From contig NZ_FOPY01000007.1 in NCBI RefSeq assembly GCF_900113605.1, forward strand, positions 186,001 to 250,000: a stretch of DNA of 64,000 nucleotides, given 5' to 3'. Made by a program: the position numbers and the translations under genes. The notes beneath the pieces were generated by a model that worked only from the letters and a program-made list of their open reading frames with translations, was not told the DNA's origin and made no database searches. Source of the DNA: Modicisalibacter xianhensis. GTDB lineage: Bacteria > Pseudomonadota > Gammaproteobacteria > Pseudomonadales > Halomonadaceae. The stretch's first letter is position 1, and the number at the start of each line of letters is the position of its first letter. This document shows positions 7,890-18,755 of the stretch, piece by piece.

Positions 7890-9385
7890 CAGCCTCCATG
7901 ACTCATGCCGACTGGCAGCGACTGGCCGGCGAACTGACCCATGAGACCCGCGCCTTTATTGGCCAGCGCTTCGTCGAGGCCGCCAGCGGCGAGCGCTTCG
8001 CCGTGGTCAATCCGGCCACCGGCGAAACGCTGGCCGAGGTGGCCAGCTGCGACGCCGCCGATGTCGAGCTCGCCGTGCGCCATGCCCGCGAGGCTTACAA
8101 CCGGGGCGACTGGTCGCGCCTGGCGCCGGGCAAGCGCAAGCAGGCCATGCTGCGCCTGGCCGAGCTGATGGAGACTCACAAGCATGAGTTGGCGCTGCTC
8201 GATACCCTGGACATGGGTAAGCCGATCATGAGTTCGCTGGGTGACATGGCGGGGGCGATCGGCTGCATTCGCTACAATGCCGAGACCATCGACAAGGTCT
8301 ATGGCGAGGTGGCGCCCACCGGCGAAGATAGCCTCGGGCTGGTGCTGCGCGAGCCGCTGGGTGTGGTGGGCTCGATCGTGCCGTGGAACTTCCCGATGAT
8401 GATGACTGCCTGGAAGATCGGCCCGGCGCTGGCAGCCGGCAACAGTGTGATTCTCAAGCCATCCGAGAAATCGCCGCTGTCCGCGCTGCGTCTGGCCCAA
8501 CTGGCTCTGGAAGCGGGACTGCCCGATGGAGTATTTCAGGTCGTGCCTGGTTTCGGCCATACCGCGGGCAAGGCGCTGGCCTTGTCGATGGACGTCGATT
8601 GCCTGTCGTTCACCGGCTCCACTGGCGTCGGCAAACAGCTCATGCAGTACGCCGGCCAGTCCAACCTCAAGCGTGTCTATCTGGAATGCGGTGGAAAGAG
8701 CCCCAACCTGGTATTTGCCGATTGCAAGGATCTCGATGCCGTGGCACGCAATGCTGCCGAAGCGATCTTTCACAATCAGGGCGAGGTGTGCATTGCCGGT
8801 TCACGGCTACTGGTCGAGAACAGCGTGCGAGATGAGTTCGTCGAGCGTGTGCTGGCCCATGCCGAGACCATGCAGCCCGGCGATCCGCTGGACCCGGCCA
8901 GTTTCATGGGCGCGATCGTCGACGAGGTACAGCACAAGCGCATCCTCGACTACATCTGTCAAGGCGTCGAGGAGGGCGCACGCCTGCGCACCGGTGGGCA
9001 GGCAGTCAACCCGGTGGCCGGCGGCTATTATGTGGCCCCGACAGTGTTCGACGGCGTGACGCCGCAGATGGCCATCGGTCGCGAGGAAATCTTCGGGCCG
9101 GTGCTGTCGGTGTTCGGCTTCGACAGTGAAGAAGAGGCCGTTGCGCTGGCCAATGACAGCGAGTACGGACTGGCGGCAGGCCTGTGGAGCCAGGACATCG
9201 ACCGTATCATGCGCGTATCTCGGCGCCTGCACTCCGGACAGGTCTTCGTCAACAACTGGGCGGGTGGCGACATGACGGTACCTTTCGGTGGCGTGAAGCA
9301 GTCGGGCAATGGCCGCGACAAGTCGCATCACTCACTTGAGGAGTATTCAGAACTCAAGACGGTGTGGATGTCACTTTCCCCCTGA
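7886..9385 (+). CDS. puuC: Gamma-glutamyl-gamma-aminobutyraldehyde dehydrogenase
   Basis: A 499-aa NAD(P)-dependent aldehyde dehydrogenase that oxidises gamma-glutamyl-gamma-aminobutyraldehyde (and probably other amino-aldehydes such as 4-aminobutanal) to the acid. Seen: VVGSIVPWNFP, KPSEKSPLSALR for the cofactor, FTGSTGVGK, the general base Glu267 in LECGGKSPN, and the nucleophile Cys302 in GEVCIAGSR. Cys302 falls exactly at the classical aldehyde dehydrogenase number. The length and the GGVKQSGNGRDKSHHSLEEY C-terminus fit PuuC. The start at 7886 is taken over a TTG at 7868 because it overlaps the spuC stop (ATGA) with a GGAG upstream. A strong terminator follows. Confidence 0.9.
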   Translation: MTASMTHADWQRLAGELTHETRAFIGQRFVEAASGERFAVVNPATGETLAEVASCDAADVELAVRHAREAYNRGDWSRLAPGKRKQAMLRLAELMETHKHELALLDTLDMGKPIMSSLGDMAGAIGCIRYNAETIDKVYGEVAPTGEDSLGLVLREPLGVVGSIVPWNFPMMMTAWKIGPALAAGNSVILKPSEKSPLSALRLAQLALEAGLPDGVFQVVPGFGHTAGKALALSMDVDCLSFTGSTGVGKQLMQYAGQSNLKRVYLECGGKSPNLVFADCKDLDAVARNAAEAIFHNQGEVCIAGSRLLVENSVRDEFVERVLAHAETMQPGDPLDPASFMGAIVDEVQHKRILDYICQGVEEGARLRTGGQAVNPVAGGYYVAPTVFDGVTPQMAIGREEIFGPVLSVFGFDSEEEAVALANDSEYGLAAGLWSQDIDRIMRVSRRLHSGQVFVNNWAGGDMTVPFGGVKQSGNGRDKSHHSLEEYSELKTVWMSLSP

Positions 9386-9431
9386 AGGCCAGGACTTGTG
9401 AGAGATAGAGAGTGAAGTGACTCATCATCGG

Positions 9432-9466
9432 CGGTCCCGTCAGTCAGCCTGGCGGGGCCGTTTTTT
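9432..9466 (+). terminator. Terminator of puuD-spuC-puuC
   Basis: An 8-bp stem (9432-9439 with 9453-9460, one T-G pair) is followed directly by TTTTTT at 9461-9466. It closes the operon and separates it from the GH10 gene. Confidence 0.8.
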
Positions 9467-9485
9467 GAATGACACATTTCAGGCG

Positions 9486-9534
9486 TTGCAATCCCTGCAA
9501 ATTGGCTAACATCGAGATGCCCTACCAATCTCGA
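9486..9534 (+). promoter_or_regulatory. Leader of the GH10 gene: candidate promoter and inverted repeat
   Basis: TTGCAA (9486-9491) and TAACAT (9507-9512) give a weak promoter with a short 15-nt spacer. TTGCA-N5-TGCAA (9486-9500) is itself an inverted repeat. A 7-bp inverted repeat TCGAGAT (9512-9518) / ATCTCGA (9528-9534) overlaps the GAGG ribosome-binding site (9533-9536) of the xylanase, so it could be an operator or an RNA hairpin that hides the site. Confidence 0.35.
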
Positions 9535-9541
9535 GGCCACC

Positions 9542-11269
9542 ATGCTGCTCGACACGTTGCGTCGTCTGTCTCTGCGCCTGACCGGAGTCATAGCCATTGC
9601 CGGTGCAGGCTTGTTTCCTTCGTTCCCGCTCGCTGCTGAAAGTGCAAAAACGGACTGGCGTACTTCCCTTGAACTGCTCGAGTACGATTGGTCCCACCTG
9701 GCCGGGGCCGAGGTGACCGCAGCGGGTGTCCGAATCGAGGGCTTGGGGCGAGCCATCATCCCGCCGGCGGATGCCGCTGACGAGCCAGTCACCCCCAACC
9801 CGCCCATTAACCTGCGCGGGCCCATATTGCAGGTCAAAGGGGAATTCTATCTGGGCGCGCATTTGCGTTTCGAGGGAGCGCCTGGTGGCTACGTGACTTT
9901 TTATGGCGATTTACCGCTCGTGCAGGATGAATGGCGCCAGGACGGAAAGTCGGTCACGCTGGGTGTAACTGACCAACAGTTGATCGTCGAGATACAAAAC
10001 GGGATCGGTGATTATCGGCGCCAGGAATATCCTTTCAGCCCGGCGGAAGAAGCCACGCTCGAATTGGCTCGTGTCGCGGGGGGCTTCGTCATAATGGCCG
10101 ATGGCGAGGTGGTGGGGGACATCGACGATCCTGGGATTTTCTCCTCGGGCGAGGTCGTGTTCGGGGCGCATGCCGACGTGGGACGAGCCTTCGTGTTAAC
10201 CCGGCTTATTGCCGCGCCGATGATGCCGGGCTCAAGAGTGAGCGTCATTGATCCTGAGCTTCCCAGCGTTGAGCCGGACCCCGTCGGGCTGCGTCGCCTC
10301 GCCGAAAGCCATGCCCCTCATCTGGCTATAGGCACCGCCGTGTCGGCAATTCCGCTGCTGAGCGATGCGAGCTATGCCCGCATATTGGCGCAGAACTTCA
10401 ATATGCTCACGCCGGAAAACGCCATGAAGTTTCAGGCTATCCATCCCCAGCCGGATCGCTATGCGTTTGCCGATGCGGATGCCATCGTCGAGTTTGCCGA
10501 GCGCAATAATATGGCCGTGCACGGGCACACTCTTGTATGGGGCGAGGCATTGCCGCGCTGGGTAACCGAGACGGCGTTCACGGATGCCCAGGTTCAGCGG
10601 CTCCTGGCCGATCATATCGCTACCGTAGTCGGGCGCTACAAGGGACGAATTGCCTCCTGGGACGTGATCAACGAACCGCTGCAGCCGTTCGCTCCCGAGC
10701 TACGTACCGGTTCGCCCTGGTACCGGGCCATGGGCGAGGACTATATAGCCTTTGCGCTGCGCGAGGCCCATCGGGCCGATCCTGTGGCAAGGCTATATAT
10801 TAACGAGTTCGCTTGCGAGGAGCGCAATGCCAAGTCCGATGGGCTGTACCGGCTGGCCAAGCGCTTGCTGGAGAGGGGGGTTCCCCTGCATGGCATCGGT
10901 TTCCAGATGCATGAAGATATGACAGAGGAATATCAGCCGGTGAACGCCGAGGCCTTTCGCGACAACGTCCAGCGCTTCATCGACCTGGGGCTAGAGGTGC
11001 GCATTTCCGAGATGGACGTCAACCTGCATGAGGAGGACTCGCCTGAACGGCAAGTGGCGCAGGCCGAGTACTATCGTTCCCTGCTCGAGCTGGCCGTCGA
11101 CCAGCCAGCCTTCAGTGCGTTTTCAACGTGGGGATTTACCGACCGCTACTCGTCGCTGCAGGATTGGTGGGAACCCAAGGGCTTCGGCAACGGTCTTCTC
11201 TTCGACCCTCAAATGCGTCCCAAGCCGGCCTACGACGCGCTTCGCCAGGCACTGGTGCGGCATCGCTAA
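9542..11269 (+). CDS. Secreted GH10 endo-1,4-beta-xylanase with N-terminal accessory domain
   Basis: A 575-aa protein with a signal peptide (about residues 1-32, cleavage near PLAAES). An N-terminal beta-rich region of about 200 residues, which I do not recognise, precedes a glycoside hydrolase family 10 barrel from about residue 250. Catalytic residues are in place: acid/base Glu378 in WDVINEP and nucleophile Glu490 in RISEMD. GIGFQMH and STWGFTDRY also fit. The usual HTLVWH motif reads HTLVWGE (329-335), losing a conserved active-site histidine, so substrate or rate may differ. The product should hydrolyse xylan or a related beta-glycan outside the cell. It lies between puuC and puuR, tail-to-tail with puuR at 4 bp, with no metabolic link to polyamines; insertion by transfer is plausible. 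Confidence 0.85.
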   Translation: MLLDTLRRLSLRLTGVIAIAGAGLFPSFPLAAESAKTDWRTSLELLEYDWSHLAGAEVTAAGVRIEGLGRAIIPPADAADEPVTPNPPINLRGPILQVKGEFYLGAHLRFEGAPGGYVTFYGDLPLVQDEWRQDGKSVTLGVTDQQLIVEIQNGIGDYRRQEYPFSPAEEATLELARVAGGFVIMADGEVVGDIDDPGIFSSGEVVFGAHADVGRAFVLTRLIAAPMMPGSRVSVIDPELPSVEPDPVGLRRLAESHAPHLAIGTAVSAIPLLSDASYARILAQNFNMLTPENAMKFQAIHPQPDRYAFADADAIVEFAERNNMAVHGHTLVWGEALPRWVTETAFTDAQVQRLLADHIATVVGRYKGRIASWDVINEPLQPFAPELRTGSPWYRAMGEDYIAFALREAHRADPVARLYINEFACEERNAKSDGLYRLAKRLLERGVPLHGIGFQMHEDMTEEYQPVNAEAFRDNVQRFIDLGLEVRISEMDVNLHEEDSPERQVAQAEYYRSLLELAVDQPAFSAFSTWGFTDRYSSLQDWWEPKGFGNGLLFDPQMRPKPAYDALRQALVRHR

Positions 11270-11273
11270 GCGA

Positions 11274-11825
11274 TCAGAAGGACTTGGCCGGCGTACAGCA
11301 TGACACCAGCTTGCAGGCCACCTTGCCGGGGTTACGAAAGCGGTGGGGGACGTTGGTGTTGAAGTAGTAGGCTTCGCCGGGGCCGAGGATGCGACTGTCG
11401 GCGCCGATGGTGATCTCGATTTCCCCTTCCAGGATCACTCCGGCTTCCTCGCCGCGGTGGGCGATCATCTCGCGTCCGGTGTCGGCGCCTGCGGCATAGG
11501 TCTCGATGATGAATGACAAGGCGCGTGTCTCGCGGGTGGCGCCGACCAGTTGGTAGATCACGTCGCCACTGCCAATGTCGGGCAATTCGTCGGCGCGATA
11601 GAACACCTGGTTGCGGTTCTCCAGGTCCATGGTGAAGAAGTCGCCGACGCTGATGGGGATGGCGTCGAGTATCTTCTTCAATGAGCTGACCGAGGGGCTG
11701 ACCTTGTTCTGCTCGATCAGTGACAAGCTGGAGTGGGTGACCCCGCAACGCTTGGCCAGCTCACGCTGGGAAATGCCGCGCAGGGTGCGCAGGGCGCGCA
11801 GGCGTGGGCCAACATCATCGGACAT
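11274..11825 (-). CDS. puuR: PuuR-type transcriptional repressor (XRE helix-turn-helix plus cupin)
   Basis: A 183-aa regulator with an N-terminal helix-turn-helix of the XRE class (LRALRTLRGISQRELAKR, then GVTHSSLSLIEQNKVSPS, about residues 9-60) and a C-terminal cupin domain (GEEAGVILEGEIEI ... YYFNTNVPHRFRN, about 110-175). This is the architecture and nearly the length of E. coli PuuR (185 aa), which represses the puu genes until putrescine accumulates. The start at 11825 has GAGGA 7 bases upstream; an in-frame start at 11888 would add an unrelated tail crossing the gatB terminator. It is placed tail-to-tail with the xylanase. Control of puuB, puuA and puuD is inference from synteny and from the operator-like sites. 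Confidence 0.85.
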   Translation of the reverse strand: MSDDVGPRLRALRTLRGISQRELAKRCGVTHSSLSLIEQNKVSPSVSSLKKILDAIPISVGDFFTMDLENRNQVFYRADELPDIGSGDVIYQLVGATRETRALSFIIETYAAGADTGREMIAHRGEEAGVILEGEIEITIGADSRILGPGEAYYFNTNVPHRFRNPGKVACKLVSCCTPAKSF

Positions 11826-11860
11826 TCGCGAATCCTCGAGACCTGAAAAGTAGATCGTGC

Positions 11861-11886
11861 AAAGGGCCCGGGAGAATCCCGGGCCC
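11861..11886 (-). terminator. Terminator of gatCAB
   Basis: A perfect 10-bp stem (11864-11873 with 11877-11886) with a GAA loop is followed on the minus strand by TTT (11863-11861). It lies 7 bases after the gatB stop and separates it from puuR. Confidence 0.65.
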
Positions 11887-11892
11887 ATCGGG

Positions 11893-13343
<1,451 letters not shown>

Positions 13344-13344
<1 letters not shown>

Positions 13345-14804
13345 TATGCGTTCTCCTTGCCGAAGGCGGGCTGGCGGCGATGCCAGTCGGTCGCCTGCTG
13401 GAACTGATGGGCGACGTTGAGCAGCTGCTGCTCGGCAAAGTGCGGGCCGAGGATCTGCAGGCCGACGGGTCGGCCGCTGGCGAAACCGGCCGGTACACTG
13501 ATACCTGGAATGCCGGCGAGGTTGATGGCGATGGTGTAGATGTCCTGCAGGTACATCGACACCGGATCCTTCTTGGCGCCCAGGTCGAAGGCCGGCGTCG
13601 GCGAGGCCGGGCCCATCAGCACGTCGACGTCCTCGAAGGCATCAAGGAAATCCTGGCGGATCAAGCGCCGAACCTGCTGGGCCTTCTTGTAGTAGGCATC
13701 GAAGAACCCTTCCGAGAGGGTGTGGGTGCCGATCAGGATGCGTCGCTTGACCTCATCGCCGAAGCCCTCGGCGCGGGTGCGCTTGTAGAGATCCTCGAGA
13801 TCGGCGGGGTTTTCGCAGCGATGACCGAAACGCACGCCGTCGTAGCGCGACAGGTTCGAGGAGGCTTCGGCCGGGGCGATGACGTAATAGGCAGGAATCG
13901 CCAGATCGGTGTGCGGCAGGCTGACCTCACGAACCGAGGCGCCCAGCGATTCGTAGACCTTGATGGCGTCGCGCACGGCGGCTTCCACCTCGGGGGCAAG
14001 ACCATCGCCGAAATATTCCTTGGGCAGACCAATCTTTAGCCCGGACAGCGATGCCTCGAGTTCGGCACGGTAATCCGGGACGCCGCGTGCCACGCTGGTG
14101 GAGTCGCGCAGGTCGTGGCCGGCGATGGTGCCGAGCAGCAGGGCGCAGTCCTCGGCGCTACGCGCCATGGGGCCGGCCTGGTCGAGGCTCGAGGCATAAG
14201 CGACCATACCGTAGCGCGATACCCGGCCATAGGTCGGCTTGAGGCCGGTGATACCGCAGAAGGCCGCCGGCTGGCGGATCGAGCCGCCAGTGTCGGTGCC
14301 CAGGGCGGCAGGTACCAGGCCAGCAGCGACGGCGGCAGCACTGCCGCCGGAACTGCCACCGGGCACGGCGGTCAGGTCCCAGGGGTTCTTCACCGGGCCA
14401 TAATGGCTGTTCTCGTTGGACGAGCCCATGGCGAACTCGTCCATGTTGGTCTTGCCGAGGCTGATGGTGCCGGCCGCGGCGAGTTTTTCGACCACGGTGG
14501 CGTCATAGGGCGAGACGAAGTTATCGAGCATCTTCGAACCGCAGCTGGTGCGCACGCCTCGGGTACAGAAAATGTCCTTGAGTGCCAGTGGCAGGCCGGC
14601 CAGGGGGCCCGCTTCGCCCTTGGCGCGTGCGGCATCGGCGGCATCAGCCGCCTGCAGGGCCTGTTCGGCGGTCACGGTGATAAAGCTGTTGAGTTCACCG
14701 TCGAGACGCTCGATACGTGCCAGCAGCGACTCGGTGAGTTCCCGGCTCGAGAACTCACCAGCGGCCAAGGCCGTGGCAAGCTCCGTCAATGTCTTGTCAT
14801 GCAT
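13344..14804 (-). CDS. gatA: Asp-tRNA(Asn)/Glu-tRNA(Gln) amidotransferase subunit A
   Basis: A 486-aa amidase-signature protein that hydrolyses glutamine and channels ammonia to GatB. The Ser-cisSer-Lys triad is visible as Lys76 (PLALKDIF), Ser151 (PGGSSGGS) and Ser175 ([10 protein letters not shown]). The start at 14804 (MHDKTLTEL) is chosen by family N-terminus and AGGAG 11 bases upstream; the frame is open to 14909 but that stretch overlaps the gatC end and is not conserved. It follows gatC after 50 bp and overlaps gatB by one base. Confidence 0.97.
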
Positions 14805-14854
14805 GGGCGATGATGCTCCTGAAATACGTGGCCAGCGATGCGTCGCTCGAGCGT

Positions 14855-15142
14855 TTATTCGACAACCCGGGGAACCAGATAGAGACCGTTCTCGACAGCC
14901 GGCGCGCAATGCTGGAAATGTTCACGCTGGTTGGGTTCGGTGACTTCGTCGGCGCGCAGGCGCTGGGTGGCATCCAGCGGGTGAGCCAGCGGCGCGATGC
15001 CCTGGGTATCGACGGCCTGCAGGCGGTCCACCATGTCCAGAATGCGACTCAGGTCGTCCACGTAACGTTCGGCCTCATCGTCGTTCAGGCCCAGGCGAGC
15101 AAGATGGGCGGCACGCCGCACGTCTTCGGGTTCAAGCGCCAT
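14855..15142 (-). CDS. gatC: Asp-tRNA(Asn)/Glu-tRNA(Gln) amidotransferase subunit C
   Basis: A 95-aa small subunit that wraps around GatA and GatB and stabilises the complex. It shows the family N-terminus with [18 protein letters not shown] and a C-terminal tail [39 protein letters not shown] that fits the DxVTE...NAP pattern. The ATG at 15142 has AGGAAG about 9 bases upstream. It is first in the operon, divergent from mreB. Confidence 0.95.
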   Translation of the reverse strand: MALEPEDVRRAAHLARLGLNDDEAERYVDDLSRILDMVDRLQAVDTQGIAPLAHPLDATQRLRADEVTEPNQREHFQHCAPAVENGLYLVPRVVE

Positions 15143-16567
<1,425 letters not shown>

Positions 16568-16635
16568 TTCGACCGTAGCCGCGATGCAGGCCAACCCGCC
16601 TGTGTCGCGTCTGTCGGCCTGCAGGGGGAAGGCCT

Positions 16636-17541
16636 ATCAAACCGCTGTTTTCGCATGGGCCCGTGCCTGGCTATCGCATGCTGTTGTGCGCCATCGTCGC
16701 ATTTGCGCTGATGTTCGCCGAGCAGCGCATGCCGCGCATGGCGGATTTCCGTGCTCATCTCTCGACGCTGGTAGCGCCGGTGCAGTGGGTCGTCAGCCTA
16801 CCCAGCGAGGGCCTCACCTGGGGAGCATTGGTCCTTTCCGACCAGCGCAAACTCATTGAAGAGAACCAGCATCTGCGGGAACAACTGCTGATGCTGTCGC
16901 ATCGTGTGCAGCGCATGGCCAGCCTGACGGCGGAAAACGTGCGGCTGCGGGAGCTGCTCGATGCGGCGCGGCGTAACGATATGCCCTACATGACCGCCGA
17001 GTTGCTGTCGCTGGACTCCGACCCTTTCACCTACCAGATGGTCATCGATCGGGGACGCACCGACGGCGTATATACCGGCCAGCCGGTCATGGACGCTTCC
17101 GGCCTGATCGGGCAGGTGACCTCGGTGTCTGCCTATACCAGCCGGGTGCTGATGCTGGCCGATGCCAGTCATGCCGTGCCGGTGAAGATCAATCGCAACG
17201 GCCTGCGCTTCATCGTCCAGGGCTCGGGGCGCTACGATTCCCTGGATGTGCTGCATGTGCCGGATACTGCCGACATCCGCCAAGGCGACCTGCTGGTCAC
17301 TTCCGGCCTGGCGGGACGTTTTCCCGAAGGCTATCCGGTCGCTCGCGTTGTCGAGGTCGTTCACGATCCCGGCGAGCCCTTTGCCCAGGTGAGGGCCGAG
17401 CCGGTGTCGCAGCCCGAGCGCTCCCGTCATTTCCTGCTGTTGTTCCCGCCGCCCCCGGTCGAAGTGTCCGAGCAGTCGCTGGATGCTGCCATCCGGCTCG
17501 GCGACGCGATCAATGCGGCCCGTGGCGAGGAGGACGAGTGA
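16636..17541 (+). CDS. mreC: Rod-shape protein, apparent ATC start
   Basis: A bitopic inner-membrane protein that links MreB filaments to periplasmic cell-wall synthases: a TM helix (about residues 15-32 of the longer form), a coiled coil (LIEENQHLREQLLMLSHRVQRMASLTAENVRLREL) and the periplasmic beta domain. The earliest canonical starts are GTG 16663 and ATG 16678, neither with a Shine-Dalgarno. Upstream in frame the sequence reads xKPLFSHGP from an ATC at 16636, aligning with the E. coli N-terminus MKPIFSRGP as I remember it, and GGGGGA lies 6 bases before that ATC. I therefore set the start there (301 aa), with an uncommon initiator or an ATG-to-ATC base change or error. It ends overlapping mreD by one base. 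Confidence 0.85.
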   Translation: MKPLFSHGPVPGYRMLLCAIVAFALMFAEQRMPRMADFRAHLSTLVAPVQWVVSLPSEGLTWGALVLSDQRKLIEENQHLREQLLMLSHRVQRMASLTAENVRLRELLDAARRNDMPYMTAELLSLDSDPFTYQMVIDRGRTDGVYTGQPVMDASGLIGQVTSVSAYTSRVLMLADASHAVPVKINRNGLRFIVQGSGRYDSLDVLHVPDTADIRQGDLLVTSGLAGRFPEGYPVARVVEVVHDPGEPFAQVRAEPVSQPERSRHFLLLFPPPPVEVSEQSLDAAIRLGDAINAARGEEDE

Positions 17542-18029
17542 TGGCGGTACACACCTTTCGCGGCCTGTTGATGATCTGGTCGAGCCTGCTGCTGGCCCTG
17601 TGTCTGCAGGTCATGCCGCTGCCCGATGCCTGGTTGGTCTGGCGTCCTGACTGGCTGGGGATGATTCTGGTCTACTGGTGTGTGGTCTCGCCTCAGCGGG
17701 TCGGGGTGTTCTACGGCTTTGCCCTGGGACTGCTGCTGGACCTGATCGAGGGCTCTCCGCTAGGCCAGAATGCCCTGGTGTTCTCGTTGCTGGCCTACCT
17801 GTCCCTGCTGCTGTACCAGCGCATGCGCGCCTATGCCCTGGTACAGCAAGCCGTGATGGTCTTCATCCTGTTGGGCATCGTGCAACTCGTCGAACAGTGG
17901 CTGCGCACCATCTTCGGTCCGTTTTCCATCAATCTGGCGTTTCTGCTGTCGGCGCTGATCGGCGCCGTCCTGTGGCCCTGGTTCTTCACGCTACTACAGG
18001 CCGCACGACGCCGGCTGAACGTCATCTAG
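17541..18029 (+). CDS. mreD: Rod-shape inner-membrane protein
   Basis: A 162-aa integral membrane protein with about five hydrophobic helices (LLMIWSSLLLALCLQVMP, WLGMILVYWCVV, FALGLLLDLIEG and others). The DWLGMILVYWCVVSPQRVGVFYGFALGLLLD core is typical. It works with MreB and MreC in the elongasome. The ATG at 17541 overlaps the mreC TGA; an adjacent in-frame GTG at 17538 is an alternative that adds one residue. AGGAGG lies upstream inside mreC. Confidence 0.93.
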   Translation: MAVHTFRGLLMIWSSLLLALCLQVMPLPDAWLVWRPDWLGMILVYWCVVSPQRVGVFYGFALGLLLDLIEGSPLGQNALVFSLLAYLSLLLYQRMRAYALVQQAVMVFILLGIVQLVEQWLRTIFGPFSINLAFLLSALIGAVLWPWFFTLLQAARRRLNVI

Positions 18030-18083
18030 CCCTGCTTGACCATCAGTCCCAGGCAGGGTGCAGCGACTAACAAGGAGCGTGTC

Positions 18084-18683
18084 GTGTCCTCTCCACTGCT
18101 ACGCCTGGCGTCGGCATCGCCGCGTCGTCGTGAGTTGCTGGCTTCGATCGGCTTCGATGTCGCCCACGATATCGAAGTCGTGCCGGTCGACATCGATGAA
18201 ACACCGCTTGAGAACGAGCCGCCCGAGGCTTATGTCCTGCGCCTGGCACGTGCCAAGGCGGCGGCAGGAAGCCAGGGAACCCAACTGCCGACGCTCGGGT
18301 CGGATACCGCAGTGGTCGTGGACAGCCGCATCCTCGGCAAGCCGGCCGGGCGCGAGCATGCTCGCGAGATGCTGACCCTGCTGTCCGGGCGTAGCCATGA
18401 GGTCATGACGGCCGTTGCGATTCAGGGGCCTCAAGGCATGCTGGCGACCTGCGTCACTACCCGTGTATTCATGCGCTCAATCGACGAGCAGGAAATGGCG
18501 GCCTACTGGGCCAGCGGCGAACCCGCCGACAAGGCAGGTGGCTATGCTATCCAGGGGCGAGCCGCGATCTTCATCGAGAGAGTCGAGGGCAGTCATTCGT
18601 CCGTGGTCGGTCTGCCGCTGTTCGAGACGGCCGAACTGCTGGTGCGCCAGGGCGTGCCGTTGTGGCGTCAGGGCGCGTCGTGA
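18084..18683 (+). CDS. maf: Maf-family nucleoside triphosphate pyrophosphatase (YhdE type)
   Basis: A 199-aa Maf protein that hydrolyses non-canonical or excess dNTP/UTP (YhdE-type members act on dTTP and UTP) to the monophosphate and PPi, a house-cleaning role also linked to septum inhibition. Seen: the SASPRRREL motif, GSDTAVVVDSRILGKP with the catalytic aspartate, and SGRSHEVMTAVAI. The start is a GTG at 18084 with AAGGAG 6 bases upstream; an in-frame TTG at 18036 is unsupported. It follows mreD by 54 bp, the usual neighbourhood. Confidence 0.92.
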   Translation: MSSPLLRLASASPRRRELLASIGFDVAHDIEVVPVDIDETPLENEPPEAYVLRLARAKAAAGSQGTQLPTLGSDTAVVVDSRILGKPAGREHAREMLTLLSGRSHEVMTAVAIQGPQGMLATCVTTRVFMRSIDEQEMAAYWASGEPADKAGGYAIQGRAAIFIERVEGSHSSVVGLPLFETAELLVRQGVPLWRQGAS

Positions 18684-18755
18684 TCGCGACCCTGCCTGTG
18701 TCATAATCCAGATATGCCCTGGCGGCTCACCCCAGCGAAGCGATAAGGAACCTGC

